Positions 15,920 through 24,048 of a stretch of 64,000 nucleotides of DNA are shown here, one piece after another. Source of the stretch: Oerskovia douganii (GTDB lineage: Bacteria > Actinomycetota > Actinomycetes > Actinomycetales > Cellulomonadaceae). Position numbers and translations under genes: made by a program. The DNA lies in contig NZ_JACSPN010000020.1 in assembly GCF_015142735.1 (NCBI RefSeq), positions 1-64,000 of the forward strand. The letters run 5' to 3'. The notes under the pieces were generated by a model that saw only the letters and a program-made list of their open reading frames with translations, had not been told where the DNA came from and searched no databases. The first letter of the stretch is position 1; each line of letters starts with the position of its first letter.

Positions 15920-16530
15920 TCGTCACCGGCCGGCGTGCCCGACCCGATGCTGAGGCCCGCGGGCGAACCGGGCTCGTTGCAGGCCTCCAGGGCCGCCTCG
16001 AACGCCTCGAGGTCGTCACCCACGTCCCCGGCCGCGGTCATCCCGCCGTTCGGGTCGGGGTCCGGCATGTCCATGCCCTGGTCGCGCATGCACTTGGCGA
16101 AGGCCCGCTGCGCCTCGAGGTCCTCGGGGCTCGTCCTCACGGGTTCGCCGCCGTCGGGCAGGAACTCCTTGCACGCCTCGAACGCCTCGTCCATCTCGTC
16201 CGCGGTGCCGGCCTCGACGGCACCCGACGTGACCGCCAGCCCTCCGTCGGCGTCCGGGTCGGGCATGTCGACGCCGTTGTCGCGCATGCAGCCCGCGAAC
16301 TTCCGCGCCAGGTCGTCGCGCTCGGCGTCGGTCAGGTCCTCGGAGGACGTCCCGCCCTCGGTCGGAGCGGTCTGCCCCTCCCCGCCGTCGGCGCTCGCGA
16401 CGCCGGGGGCGTCGTCGGGCGTGCAGGCCGCGAGCGTGAGGGCGAGGAGCGCGACGACGACGGCCGCCGAGGCCGGGCGGCGCCCCGCCGCCCGGGCGGT
16501 CCGCCCTCGCAGGTTCTGGTGGATGGTCAT
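15916..16530 (-). CDS. Lipoprotein with two CMRD(N/Q)G(V/M)DMPDPD repeats
   Basis: 204 residues. A basic start, a hydrophobic stretch and lipobox LTLAAC (Cys about 36) mark a secreted lipoprotein. The mature part is acidic and contains two copies of the unit FAxCMRDxGxDMPDPDxxGG (about residues 78-100 and 143-165), plus two more Cys (AFEACKEF, ALEACNEP), giving a regular spacing of four Cys. That pattern suggests two disulfides or a metal/ligand site. First gene of the MacB operon, starting about 150 nt from the divergent response regulator. It may present substrate to, or sense it for, the pump. No characterised family is known to me. Confidence 0.85.
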   Translation of the reverse strand: MTIHQNLRGRTARAAGRRPASAAVVVALLALTLAACTPDDAPGVASADGGEGQTAPTEGGTSSEDLTDAERDDLARKFAGCMRDNGVDMPDPDADGGLAVTSGAVEAGTADEMDEAFEACKEFLPDGGEPVRTSPEDLEAQRAFAKCMRDQGMDMPDPDPNGGMTAAGDVGDDLEAFEAALEACNEPGSPAGLSIGSGTPAGDE

Positions 16531-16612
16531 GATGGGTCCTCACGTCGGTCCGGGTCCCGGGCGCCTCGCACGACCGCCCGGGAGCTGCTTCACGAGCAGT
16601 TCACCGGACCCC

Positions 16613-16655
16613 CTGTGAGACCTCCGTGAGCCGGTCCCTCACAGAGATCTCACAG
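16613..16655. promoter_or_regulatory. Mirrored heptamer pairs: predicted response-regulator operator
   Basis: Direct pair CTCACAG (16638-16644) and CTCACAG (16649-16655) with 11-bp periodicity, and facing it CTGTGAG (16613-16619) and CCGTGAG (16624-16630), also 11 bp apart, with 7 nt between the pairs. An 11-bp repeat of heptamers is the classic footprint of OmpR/PhoB-type dimers. The position between the divergent lipoprotein operon and the response regulator fits autoregulation plus control of the exporter. Confidence 0.65.
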
Positions 16656-16677
16656 CCCCCACCGTCATGCTCTTCAG

Positions 16678-17334
16678 GTGCGGGTGCTGGTGGTGGAGGA
16701 CGAGGAGCTGATCGCGGAGGCCGTCGCGACGGGACTGCGACGGCTCGCGATGGCGGTCGACGTCGCGCTCGACGGGCACGAGGCCCTGGCGAGGATCGAC
16801 GTGAACGCGTACGACGTCGTCGTGCTCGACCGCGACCTGCCCGGGGTGCACGGCGACGACGTGTGCCGGGCGATCGTGGCCTCCGAGCACGACTCGCGCG
16901 TCCTCATGCTCACCGCGTCGGGCGGCGTGCTGGACCGGGTGAACGGCCTCGACCTGGGCGCCGACGACTACCTCGTCAAGCCCTTCGCGTTCGCCGAGCT
17001 CAGCGCCCGCGTGCGCGCCCTGGGCCGTCGCGCCCGGCCGGCATCACCGCCCGTCCTCGAACGCTCGGGCCTGCGCCTCGACACGAGCCGGCACGAGGTC
17101 TACCGCGAGGGGACGTTCGTGCACCTGTCCCGCAAGGAGTTCGGCGTCCTGGAGGAGCTGCTGCGCGCCGACGGACGCCCCGTGTCCGCCGAGCACCTGC
17201 TCGAGAAGGTGTGGGACGAGAACATCGACCCCTTCACGGGCGTCGTGCGGTTCACCATCAAGCAGCTGCGCCGCAAGCTCGAGGACGCCTCGCTCGTCGA
17301 GACCGTCACGGGTGTCGGGTACCGGGTCCCGTGA
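16678..17334 (+). CDS. OmpR-family response regulator
   Basis: 218 residues: receiver domain (1-115) with the acidic pocket EDEE, phospho-acceptor Asp51 in VVVLDRDLPG, switch Thr in MLTASG and Lys in LVKPF (about 100); then a winged-helix DNA-binding domain (about 125-218; LSRKEFGVLEELLRADGRPVSAEHLLEKVW, TVTGVGYRVP). GTG start at 16678 gives the canonical MRVLVVEDEE. Its stop overlaps the kinase start as GTGA. Probable targets are the heptamer boxes just upstream and hence the MacB-type exporter. Confidence 0.95.
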   Translation: MRVLVVEDEELIAEAVATGLRRLAMAVDVALDGHEALARIDVNAYDVVVLDRDLPGVHGDDVCRAIVASEHDSRVLMLTASGGVLDRVNGLDLGADDYLVKPFAFAELSARVRALGRRARPASPPVLERSGLRLDTSRHEVYREGTFVHLSRKEFGVLEELLRADGRPVSAEHLLEKVWDENIDPFTGVVRFTIKQLRRKLEDASLVETVTGVGYRVP

Positions 17335-18818
17335 GACCTCCGCGCGGGATCCCGGCCCGCCTCCTCCCCCGCCCGACCCTGCGGGCCCGGCTCACGGCCG
17401 TGTACGCCGGGGCGTTCGTCGTCGCGGGGGCCCTGCTCGTCGCGGTCCTGTACGTCCTGCTCGCAGCGGCCATCGACCGGCAGCCGGTCGACTCGGTGGG
17501 TGTCGCCGTGGGCGCCGTCGAGGCCACCGAGCCGGGCCTGTACTCGACCCTCGACCCCTCGCTGAGCGCCGGCCTGGTCGCGGGCGGGACCGTGCCGCTG
17601 CAGGCCGCGGAGACCGTGGACCCCGCCATGACCGGCTCGACCGGCTCGGAGACCTTCGACGACCTGCGCAGGATCGTCGAGGCCAACAACCAGGAGGCCC
17701 GCGACCGGACCCTGCGCACCGTGCTCACCTGGTCGGTCGTCGCCCTCCTCGGGATCGGCGTCCTGGCGGTCGGCTTCGGGTGGGTCATGTCGTCTCGCGT
17801 GCTCGCCCCGCTGCACCGGATCACGGCCACGGCCCGTCGGGTCGCGGACGACAACCTCCACGAACGCATCGCGCACACCGGGCCCGACGACGAGCTCAAG
17901 GACCTCGCGGACACCTTCGACGCGATGCTCGAACGGCTCGACCGCGCGTTCGACGGGCAGCGGCGCTTCGTCGCGAACGCGTCGCACGAGCTGCGGACCC
18001 CGCTCACGATCACCCGCACCGTCCTGGAGGTCGCGCTCGACGACCCGGGCACCGGGCGCGACGCGCGTCACCTCGGCACGACGCTGCTCGCCGTGAACGC
18101 CCGCCAGGAACGCCTGATCGACGGTCTCCTGACGCTCGCCGCAGCCGACCAGTCACCTCTCGTGCCCGAGCCCGTGGACCTCGCGGAGGTCGCGGCGCAG
18201 GCCGTCGCGACCGCCGGGGCCCCGGCCCGGGAGGCCGGCGTCGCGCTGCACGTCGACACCGAACCGGCCCGCACCCTCGGCGACCCGGTCCTGCTCGAAC
18301 GCCTCGTCCAGAACCTCGTCGACAACGCGGTCCGCTACAACGAGCCCGGCGGTCGCGTCGCCGTCGTGACCCGCCCCGGGCCTGGTGGCACGGTCGAGGT
18401 CGCGGTGTCCAACACGGGGCCCGTCGTCCCGTCGTACGAGGTCGAGGCGCTGTTCGAGCCGTTCCGTCGGCTCGGGCGCGACGGCGCCGTCGCCGACCGT
18501 CGCGGGGGCTACGTGCGTGGCGGCGTCGGGCTCGGTCTGTCGATCGTCCGCTCGGTCGCGGCCGCGCACGGCGGCCAGGTCACGGCCGAGCCGCGCGAGG
18601 GCGGCGGGCTCACGGTCTCCGCCCGGCTCCCGGGCCTTCCGGAGGGAGACTCTGCGGCGGGGCGTCCGCCGTCGGCGCGCGGCTCGACGGCTCAGCCGGG
18701 CATCGGGACAGGCATCGGGACCGGTACGTCCGAGCCGCCCTCGACCGTGCGGCGCGCCCCCATCTGGACGATCGCGGGCGCCGGCACGAACCCGCCCGCG
18801 ATCAGCGCCTCGCCCTGA
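17331..18818 (+). CDS. Membrane histidine kinase
   Basis: 495 residues: TM1 (about 22-48), an extracellular sensor loop of ~80 residues, TM2 (131-152), HAMP (153-205), HisKA with ASHELRTPLT (His219), and HATPase with N-box LVQNLVDNAVRYN (Asn332) and G-box GVGLGLSIV. It is a complete kinase for the preceding regulator. The catalytic domain ends near codon 440. The remaining ~55 residues are low-complexity (GIGTGIGTGTSEP) and lie antisense to the last 127 nt of the HerA-like gene, so that tail is likely dispensable. Confidence 0.95.
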   Translation: MRPPRGIPARLLPRPTLRARLTAVYAGAFVVAGALLVAVLYVLLAAAIDRQPVDSVGVAVGAVEATEPGLYSTLDPSLSAGLVAGGTVPLQAAETVDPAMTGSTGSETFDDLRRIVEANNQEARDRTLRTVLTWSVVALLGIGVLAVGFGWVMSSRVLAPLHRITATARRVADDNLHERIAHTGPDDELKDLADTFDAMLERLDRAFDGQRRFVANASHELRTPLTITRTVLEVALDDPGTGRDARHLGTTLLAVNARQERLIDGLLTLAAADQSPLVPEPVDLAEVAAQAVATAGAPAREAGVALHVDTEPARTLGDPVLLERLVQNLVDNAVRYNEPGGRVAVVTRPGPGGTVEVAVSNTGPVVPSYEVEALFEPFRRLGRDGAVADRRGGYVRGGVGLGLSIVRSVAAAHGGQVTAEPREGGGLTVSARLPGLPEGDSAAGRPPSARGSTAQPGIGTGIGTGTSEPPSTVRRAPIWTIAGAGTNPPAISASP

Positions 18819-20170
18819 CGGAAGAACGGGGTGGCCGCGAGCAGCTCGGGCGGCGCGAACCCGTAGACGCTCTCGAGCTCGACCAGGTCGGCGGGCGAGC
18901 TCATGCGCATGACGATCACGTTGTCGCACTGCGAGAGCACGTTCGGGTGGATCTTCGAGGGTCGCTGCGTCGAGAGCAGCAGCCACAGCCCGAACTTGCG
19001 CCCCTCGGCCGCGATCTGGACGACGCGCTCGGTCGTGAGCCGCTGGAGCTGGGTCGAGGGCTCGGCCGAGACCACGTTGTGCGCCTCGTCGATCACGATC
19101 AGGCGCGGCGTGCGCTCGGCGCGCGCGGCCCACAGGTCGTCGAGGAGCGCGAGCGAGACCGCGAGCTGCTCCTCGTGCGTGTGCAGGCTCCCGAGATCGA
19201 CCACGACCGCACGGGGCCCCTCGGACAGGACCTCGCTGACCGACTGCCCGACGCCCGCCCACACGTCCCAGTCCAGGATCCCCAGGTTCTCGACCCGCTG
19301 GGCCAGGCGGAGCGCGTCGGGCTCGCCCGTCGCGCGCAGCGCCGAGGGGATGGTGTGCGGGTCGAGCCTGCCCTGGGTCGCGATGCTGCGCGGTCCGGCG
19401 GTCCCCCCTGCGGCGCCTCCCGGTACGGAGGCGTCCTCGATCATCCGCAGGAACGTGTTGTACTCGCCGCGGTCGGTCAGCGGGTCGAGCTGGAGCACCG
19501 CGGCCTGGCTCGCGGCCTCCATCGCGGTCAGCCGGGCGGTCACGGGGTGGTGCTCGCCGTCGTTGCGCAGGACGCGCACGTCGAGCGCGCGCAGGCGCGC
19601 GGCGTCCTGGGGCGACGCGGTCTCGAGCAGCTCGCCGATCCGCACGAAGTCCGAGTTCGGGTCGAGGATGACCATGGGCAGGTCGGTGTCGATGAGGAGC
19701 TGTTCGAGCAGCACCCCGAGCGCGTACGTCTTGCCCGAGCCCGACTGCCCGCACAGGAACGTGTGCCGGTTGAACCGGTGCGGCTGGAGCAGGGCGTCGA
19801 CGTTCCCCCGGACGTGGTGCAGCTCGCCGATCCGCAGCGTCGCCCGCTCGCGCGCCTGGAGCGCCTCGAGGACCCCGGCGCCGGCGGGCGAGAGGTCCTG
19901 CGACGTGAACGGGTCGCCGCCCGAGGTCGCCACCGTGCCGTCGGGGCGCAGCTCGCCGAGGACCCGCCCGTGCCCGACGGCGTCGCCCGCCTTGGTCGCA
20001 CGCGTCAGGACCTGCCCCATGACCAGGGCGGCGCCGGGGTGCGCGGCCGTCTCGGGGAACGTCACCCCGATCGTCACGAAGTCCCCCGGCCCGATGCTCG
20101 ACGAGCGCGGCAGGCGGTACGTGAACCGCCGCCCGTCGAAGGACTCGGACAGCGTCGTCTCGGTCGTCAT
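18692..20170 (-). CDS. HerA-like/DUF87 ATPase
   Basis: 492 residues. An N-terminal beta-barrel-like region (HAS-barrel type, about 1-125) precedes a RecA-like ATPase with Walker A CGQSGSGKT (Lys147), ILDPNSDF, Walker B RLIVIDEAHNVV and LLLSTQRPSKIHPNVLSQCDNVIVMRM, the sensor region typical of HerA/FtsK-like motors. HerA usually works with nuclease NurA, but none is adjacent. ATG at 20170. The 3' end repeats VPMPVPMPG and overlaps the kinase tail on the other strand. It may process or translocate DNA; phage-defence or repair roles are possible but unproven. Confidence 0.88.
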   Translation of the reverse strand: MTTETTLSESFDGRRFTYRLPRSSSIGPGDFVTIGVTFPETAAHPGAALVMGQVLTRATKAGDAVGHGRVLGELRPDGTVATSGGDPFTSQDLSPAGAGVLEALQARERATLRIGELHHVRGNVDALLQPHRFNRHTFLCGQSGSGKTYALGVLLEQLLIDTDLPMVILDPNSDFVRIGELLETASPQDAARLRALDVRVLRNDGEHHPVTARLTAMEAASQAAVLQLDPLTDRGEYNTFLRMIEDASVPGGAAGGTAGPRSIATQGRLDPHTIPSALRATGEPDALRLAQRVENLGILDWDVWAGVGQSVSEVLSEGPRAVVVDLGSLHTHEEQLAVSLALLDDLWAARAERTPRLIVIDEAHNVVSAEPSTQLQRLTTERVVQIAAEGRKFGLWLLLSTQRPSKIHPNVLSQCDNVIVMRMSSPADLVELESVYGFAPPELLAATPFFRQGEALIAGGFVPAPAIVQMGARRTVEGGSDVPVPMPVPMPG

Positions 20171-20325
20171 GCGGGGCCTCCGGGGTCGCAGGTCGCGGTG
20201 CACGACAAGGATCGACCAGCGCGGGCGGAAGCGCACCCGCAGGCGCGGCCCGCCGGGCGGAACCCTGCCCGACGGCGCAGCCCGCCCGCGAGGTCCGTCC
20301 CGCCGGGGGCGGGGGCCGGGTGACG

Positions 20326-20937
20326 TCAGGCGGCCGGCGGCCGCCCGTACGTGAGCACCCGGAACCGGACACCGTCCTGCGAGGTCTGCCAGGCGTCGCC
20401 GACCGTCACCGGGACGCCGGTGCGGTCCGTGGGGCCCGCGAGCACCCAGTCGCCGTCCGGCCCGGCCTCGATCCCGGGAGCGAACGCGTCGCCGTCGACC
20501 TCGAGGTCGATCTCGGTCACGACGCAGCGGTCCGCGAGCGGCAGGGTCGCGGCGTACACCTGCGCGCCGCCCATGACCCAGACCTGCCCCGAGCCCGACT
20601 CCTCGGCGGCAGCCGACGCGAGCGCGAGCCCCTCCTCGACGGACGGGGCGACCACGACGCCGGTGCCGGTGGCGCCCGGGCGGGCGGCGCCGTCGGGCAC
20701 CCAGCCGTCCTGGCGCGTCACGACCACGTTGAGCCGCCCCGGCAGGGGGCGGAAGCGCACGGGCAGCGAGTCCCACGTGACCCGACCCATGACGACCGGG
20801 TGGCCCGTGGTGACGCGACGGAAGTGCGCGAGGTCCTCCGGCAGGTGCCACGGCATGACGCCGCCCGCACCGATCACGGGGCGGCCCGCGGCGTCGCGCG
20901 CCTGGGCCCAGATCAGTCCGACGACCGGACGGCTCAC
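20326..20937 (-). CDS. folA: Dihydrofolate reductase
   Basis: 203 residues. Reduces dihydrofolate with NADPH to regenerate tetrahydrofolate. Diagnostic pieces are visible: [22 protein letters not shown] (the catalytic acid Asp35), [12 protein letters not shown] and WVMGGAQVY. Relative to ordinary DHFRs there is an extra Gly/Ala/Pro stretch at about residues 80-93 ([14 protein letters not shown]), encoded in part by a dispersed 16-mer. GTG start overlaps the thyA stop as GTGA, coupling the pair that makes dTMP and recycles its folate by-product. Confidence 0.95.
   Translation of the reverse strand: MSRPVVGLIWAQARDAAGRPVIGAGGVMPWHLPEDLAHFRRVTTGHPVVMGRVTWDSLPVRFRPLPGRLNVVVTRQDGWVPDGAARPGATGTGVVVAPSVEEGLALASAAAEESGSGQVWVMGGAQVYAATLPLADRCVVTEIDLEVDGDAFAPGIEAGPDGDWVLAGPTDRTGVPVTVGDAWQTSQDGVRFRVLTYGRPPAA
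20684..20699 (-). repeat. Dispersed 16-mer, copy 3 (inside folA)
   Basis: Exact TGCCCGACGGCGCCGC on the - strand, read in frame as (V)PDGAA in what looks like an inserted surface loop of DHFR. Confidence 0.6.
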
Positions 20938-21740
20938 ACCGCCACCGGCGCCTTGATCGTCGGGTGGTGCTGGTAGCCCACGACCTCGACGTCCTCGTAC
21001 GTGTAGTCGAACAGCGAGTCGCGCGGGGCCAGGCGCAGGGTGGGTGCCGGGTACGCCTCGCGGCTCAGCTGCTCGCGCACCTGCTCGACGTGGTTGTCGT
21101 AGACGTGGCAGTCGCCGCCCGTCCACACGAAGTCTCCGACCTCCAGGCCGGACTGCGCCGCGACCATGTGCGTGAGCAGCGCGTAGGACGCGATGTTGAA
21201 CGGGACGCCCAGGAACAGGTCCGCGCTGCGCTGGTAGAGCTGGCACGAGAGCCTGCCGTCGGCCACGTAGAACTGGAACATCATGTGACAGGGTGGCAGC
21301 GCCATGCCCCCGAGCTCGCCCACGTTCCACGCCGAGACGATCATGCGCCGCGAGTCCGGGTCGGTGCGCAGCGTGTCGAGGACCTGGCTGATCTGGTCGA
21401 CGTGCTGCCCGTCCGGCGTGGGCCACGAGCGCCACTGGACGCCGTAGACGGGGCCCAGCCCGCCGTCCTCGTCGGCCCACTCGTCCCAGATCTTCACGCC
21501 GTGCTCCTGGAGCCAGCGCACGTTCGAGTCCCCGCGCAGGAACCACAGCAGCTCGTAGACGATCGACTTGAGGTGCACGCGCTTGGTCGTCACGAGCGGG
21601 AAGCCCTGCGACAGGTCGAAGCGCATCTGGTGGCCGAACACGCTGCGCGTGCCCGTCCCCGTGCGGTCCGACTTGTGCGTCCCGGTCTCCAGGACGAGCC
21701 GGAGGAGGTCTTCGTAAGGGGTCTCGATCGGGCCAGGCAT
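20934..21740 (-). CDS. thyA: Thymidylate synthase
   Basis: 268 residues, full length. It converts dUMP to dTMP with methylene-tetrahydrofolate. Conserved blocks include [24 protein letters not shown], the nucleophile in [12 protein letters not shown] (Cys151), [18 protein letters not shown] and the C-terminal APVAV that closes on the substrate. ATG at 21740 is 6 nt behind a TAGGAT -10 hexamer, so the mRNA is probably leaderless. It forms an operon with folA. Confidence 0.98.
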   Translation of the reverse strand: MPGPIETPYEDLLRLVLETGTHKSDRTGTGTRSVFGHQMRFDLSQGFPLVTTKRVHLKSIVYELLWFLRGDSNVRWLQEHGVKIWDEWADEDGGLGPVYGVQWRSWPTPDGQHVDQISQVLDTLRTDPDSRRMIVSAWNVGELGGMALPPCHMMFQFYVADGRLSCQLYQRSADLFLGVPFNIASYALLTHMVAAQSGLEVGDFVWTGGDCHVYDNHVEQVREQLSREAYPAPTLRLAPRDSLFDYTYEDVEVVGYQHHPTIKAPVAV

Positions 21741-21746
21741 GGTCGG

Positions 21747-21752
21747 ATCCTA
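21747..21752 (-). promoter_or_regulatory. -10 element (TAGGAT) of thyA-folA
   Basis: TAGGAT on the - strand ending 6 nt before the thyA ATG, the spacing expected when transcription starts at the A of the start codon. The -35 region is not clear. Confidence 0.5.
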
Positions 21753-21847
21753 GGCAAAGTTTCCACCGTATCGTGAACCGCCACGCGAACGTTCCACACA
21801 TCGGCCGCTAGGATCGGCGTCTCCTCAAGGGTGAGAAGATCAGCAGC

Positions 21848-22327
21848 ATGACGAACCCCACAGCCGCAGCCGAAGAGATCCCCGCGTCGTCCCCGTCACC
21901 GGCGGACGCCCTGTGGGTCGAGCGCACCGGCACCCGCACGTACACCGGCTTCTCGGCGCGCGGCGCGAGCGTGTCGATCGGCCCCGCGAGCGAGGGTGCG
22001 GTCTTCACCCCGGGCGAGCTCCTCAAGATCGCGCTGGCCGCGTGCGCCGGCATGAGCAGCGACGCGCCGTTCGCGCGCCGCCTGGGCGACGACTACCAGG
22101 TGACCATCCGCGTCGACGGCGCCAAGGACATGGCCGAGGACCGCTACACGGCCATCACCGAGCACTTCGAGATCGACCTGTCGGGCCTCGAGGACGACGC
22201 GCGCGAGCGCCTGCTCAAGGTCGCGGACCGTGCGATCGAGACGACGTGCACCGTGGGGCGAACGGTCCGGAACGGTGCCACAGTGGAGCACACCTTCGGC
22301 CCGGTCGTGGGAGCCGTCGGCGAGTAG
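21848..22327 (+). CDS. OsmC/Ohr-family peroxidase-like protein
   Basis: 159 residues. OsmC-fold proteins are thiol peroxidases acting on organic hydroperoxides. Both conserved Cys are seen in the expected context: LKIALAACAGMSSDAPFARR and IETTCTVGRTVRNG. The helix ending KVADRAIE also fits. ATG at 21848, SD-like AGGGTGAGAAG upstream. Divergent from thyA, with a TAGGAT on the + strand at 21809-21814 as a possible promoter. Confidence 0.9.
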   Translation: MTNPTAAAEEIPASSPSPADALWVERTGTRTYTGFSARGASVSIGPASEGAVFTPGELLKIALAACAGMSSDAPFARRLGDDYQVTIRVDGAKDMAEDRYTAITEHFEIDLSGLEDDARERLLKVADRAIETTCTVGRTVRNGATVEHTFGPVVGAVGE

Positions 22328-22405
22328 CGGGTCTGCCGCAATCGTCGCGGGACCCCGCGTCGAGGCGTCGAAGGACAGCCGCCACCACGAGGAGGGAGTC
22401 GTCCG

Positions 22406-23416
22406 ATGAGTCGTAGGAAGAAGGACGCAGAGGCCCAGGTGGCCGTGTGGGGGACGTCGGACAGCGTGCGGCCCGAGCCGCAGCGCGGGCGTCTGACCGC
22501 GGTCGAGGACGCCCCCGAGGGGCAGCCCGCCGACGACTGGGGCGACCTGCGGAGCACGCCCCTGCTCGACGCAGCCCTGGACAAGGCCGTGACGATCCCG
22601 TCGTCGGTCATCCGCGCGCACGTCGACTCGGTGCGCCGGCGCAACCCGCACGCGTCCCCCGCGCAGGTCATCGGGATCCTCGAGCGCGAGTACCTCATGG
22701 TCATCGGGGCAGCGGGCGGTGCGGTGGGCGCGGCAGCGGCGTTCCCGGCCGTCGGCACGGGCATCGGCATCGCGCTGACCGCGAGCGACGTCGCCACGTA
22801 CTTCGGCTCGTCGGCCGCGTTCTCGCTCGCGGTCGCGGACGTGTACGGCTTCGAGGTCGACGACGCCGCGCGCCGCCGTGCCCTGCTGCTCGCCTCGGTC
22901 CTCGGGGACAAGGGGTCGGAGCAGGTCGAGAGGGCGGCCGCGGGGTCGGCCATGGCGTGGGGCAAGGTCCTCATGACGAGCATGCCGTCGAGCACGCTCA
23001 AGAAGGTCAACAAGGCCCTGACGAACAAGTTCCTGCGCACCCAGATGGTCAAGCACGGTGGCCTCGCGCTCGGGCGGCTCGTGCCGTTCGGGGTGGGCGC
23101 GGTCGTGGGGGTCGCGGGCTCGCGCGCGCTCGGCAAGACCGTGATCAGCCAGACGCGGCGGGCCTTCGGTCCGCCCCCCTCGACGTTCCGGCAGGTCCTG
23201 GAGGTCGTCGAGGTGCCCGACGGCGCCGCTCCCCCGCTGCTCGTCCCCGCACCTGCGGAACGGCTCGGCGTGGTCGACGCACCGGTCCCCGGGGCGGGGC
23301 CGGGGGTCGTCGACGAGGCGGCCGGACGTGCGGCCGTCCGGGACGCCCACGGCGGGGCGGGGGCGCCCCGCGGCATCCGGTCGGTGCGTTGGCGCCGACC
23401 CGGGAAGTCCTCGTGA
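22406..23416 (+). CDS. EcsC-like protein
   Basis: 336 residues. The central part (about 55-245) has two hydrophobic glycine-rich stretches (VIGAAGGAVGAAAAFPAVGTGIGIALTAS and LGRLVPFGVGAVVGVAGSRALG), with charged helices between, resembling the EcsC family of peripheral/integral membrane proteins of unknown role. N- and C-termini are polar and probably disordered. ATG has a strong GGAGGGAG SD. The stop overlaps the SRPBCC start as GTGA, so the two are co-translated. The C-terminal tail carries a dispersed 16-mer. Confidence 0.7.
   Translation: MSRRKKDAEAQVAVWGTSDSVRPEPQRGRLTAVEDAPEGQPADDWGDLRSTPLLDAALDKAVTIPSSVIRAHVDSVRRRNPHASPAQVIGILEREYLMVIGAAGGAVGAAAAFPAVGTGIGIALTASDVATYFGSSAAFSLAVADVYGFEVDDAARRRALLLASVLGDKGSEQVERAAAGSAMAWGKVLMTSMPSSTLKKVNKALTNKFLRTQMVKHGGLALGRLVPFGVGAVVGVAGSRALGKTVISQTRRAFGPPPSTFRQVLEVVEVPDGAAPPLLVPAPAERLGVVDAPVPGAGPGVVDEAAGRAAVRDAHGGAGAPRGIRSVRWRRPGKSS
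23214..23229 (+). repeat. Dispersed 16-mer, copy 4
   Basis: Exact TGCCCGACGGCGCCGC in frame as (V)PDGAA in the disordered tail of the EcsC-like protein. Identity with the copy in ddaH extends through the following TCCCCC, 22 bp in all. Confidence 0.6.
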
Positions 23417-23976
23417 CCGCTGCCGACGAGCGACGTCCGGCCGCCGGCCGCGTCGAGCTCACGCACGTGCTGCCCCTGAGCGCCGAGCGGGCGTTCGCGC
23501 TGGTCGCGGACGTCCGCACGCACCCCCGCTGGGTGCCGCTGAGCCGTGGGACGTTCCACGGCGCGGACGGCTCCACGGTGCCCGCGACCGCGTGGCGGCC
23601 GGGGGTGGGGGCCGAGTTCACGATGGTCTCCGGACCGTTCTCCCCCCAGGGGGCGCCCGGGTTCCCCGACCGGATGCGGGTCACGGAGTGGGTGCCGCCC
23701 TCCGACGGCAGGGCGGGCCGGGCGACGTACCTGAAGCTCGGGCCCGCGCTCCTCGGGGAGGCGGGGATCGTCGTCGTGCCCCTGGCCGCGCACCACCTGC
23801 CGGACGTGCACCGGCGCGAACCGGTGGGCCGCTGCGCCGTGACGTGGTGGGAGGACGTGTATCTCGCGGGTCCCCTGCCGCGGGCCGTGACGGCCCCGTT
23901 CGCCGCGCGCGTGCTGGACCTCATGATCCGGCTGTCGCTGCGCCGTCTGGACCGGATCGTGGCGCGGGGGCGGTGA
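23413..23976 (+). CDS. SRPBCC-fold protein (polyketide cyclase/START-like)
   Basis: 187 residues with the helix-grip pattern: a first strand VELTHVLPLSAERAFALVADVRTHPRWVPLSRGTF, inner strands ending in MRVTEWVPP, and the long C-terminal helix (RAVTAPFAARVLDLMIRLSLRRLDRIV). Such proteins bind hydrophobic ligands in a central cavity; the ligand here is unknown. GTG at 23413 overlaps the EcsC-like stop. A 26-nt-arm hairpin ends the operon. Confidence 0.8.
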   Translation: MTAADERRPAAGRVELTHVLPLSAERAFALVADVRTHPRWVPLSRGTFHGADGSTVPATAWRPGVGAEFTMVSGPFSPQGAPGFPDRMRVTEWVPPSDGRAGRATYLKLGPALLGEAGIVVVPLAAHHLPDVHRREPVGRCAVTWWEDVYLAGPLPRAVTAPFAARVLDLMIRLSLRRLDRIVARGR

Positions 23977-23987
23977 CGCTCCGCTGC

Positions 23988-24043
23988 CGAGAACGGGGTC
24001 GAGGCCGGGAACCATCAGGTTCCCGGCCTCAACCCCGTTCTCG
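23988..24043. terminator. Long bidirectional hairpin (25 of 26 bp)
   Basis: Arms 23988-24013 and 24018-24043 pair at 25 of 26 positions around a 4-nt ATCA loop, exactly between the convergent SRPBCC (+) and PadR (-) stops. It is much longer than a usual intrinsic terminator stem. Confidence 0.88.
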
Positions 24044-24048
24044 CCCGG

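Noticed and set aside
13932-16019. Single 695-codon frame spanning the MacB ATPase and beyond
   Set aside because: Only the part from 14807 onward is the ATPase. The upstream part is an out-of-frame reading of the adaptor gene, so this is not a fusion.
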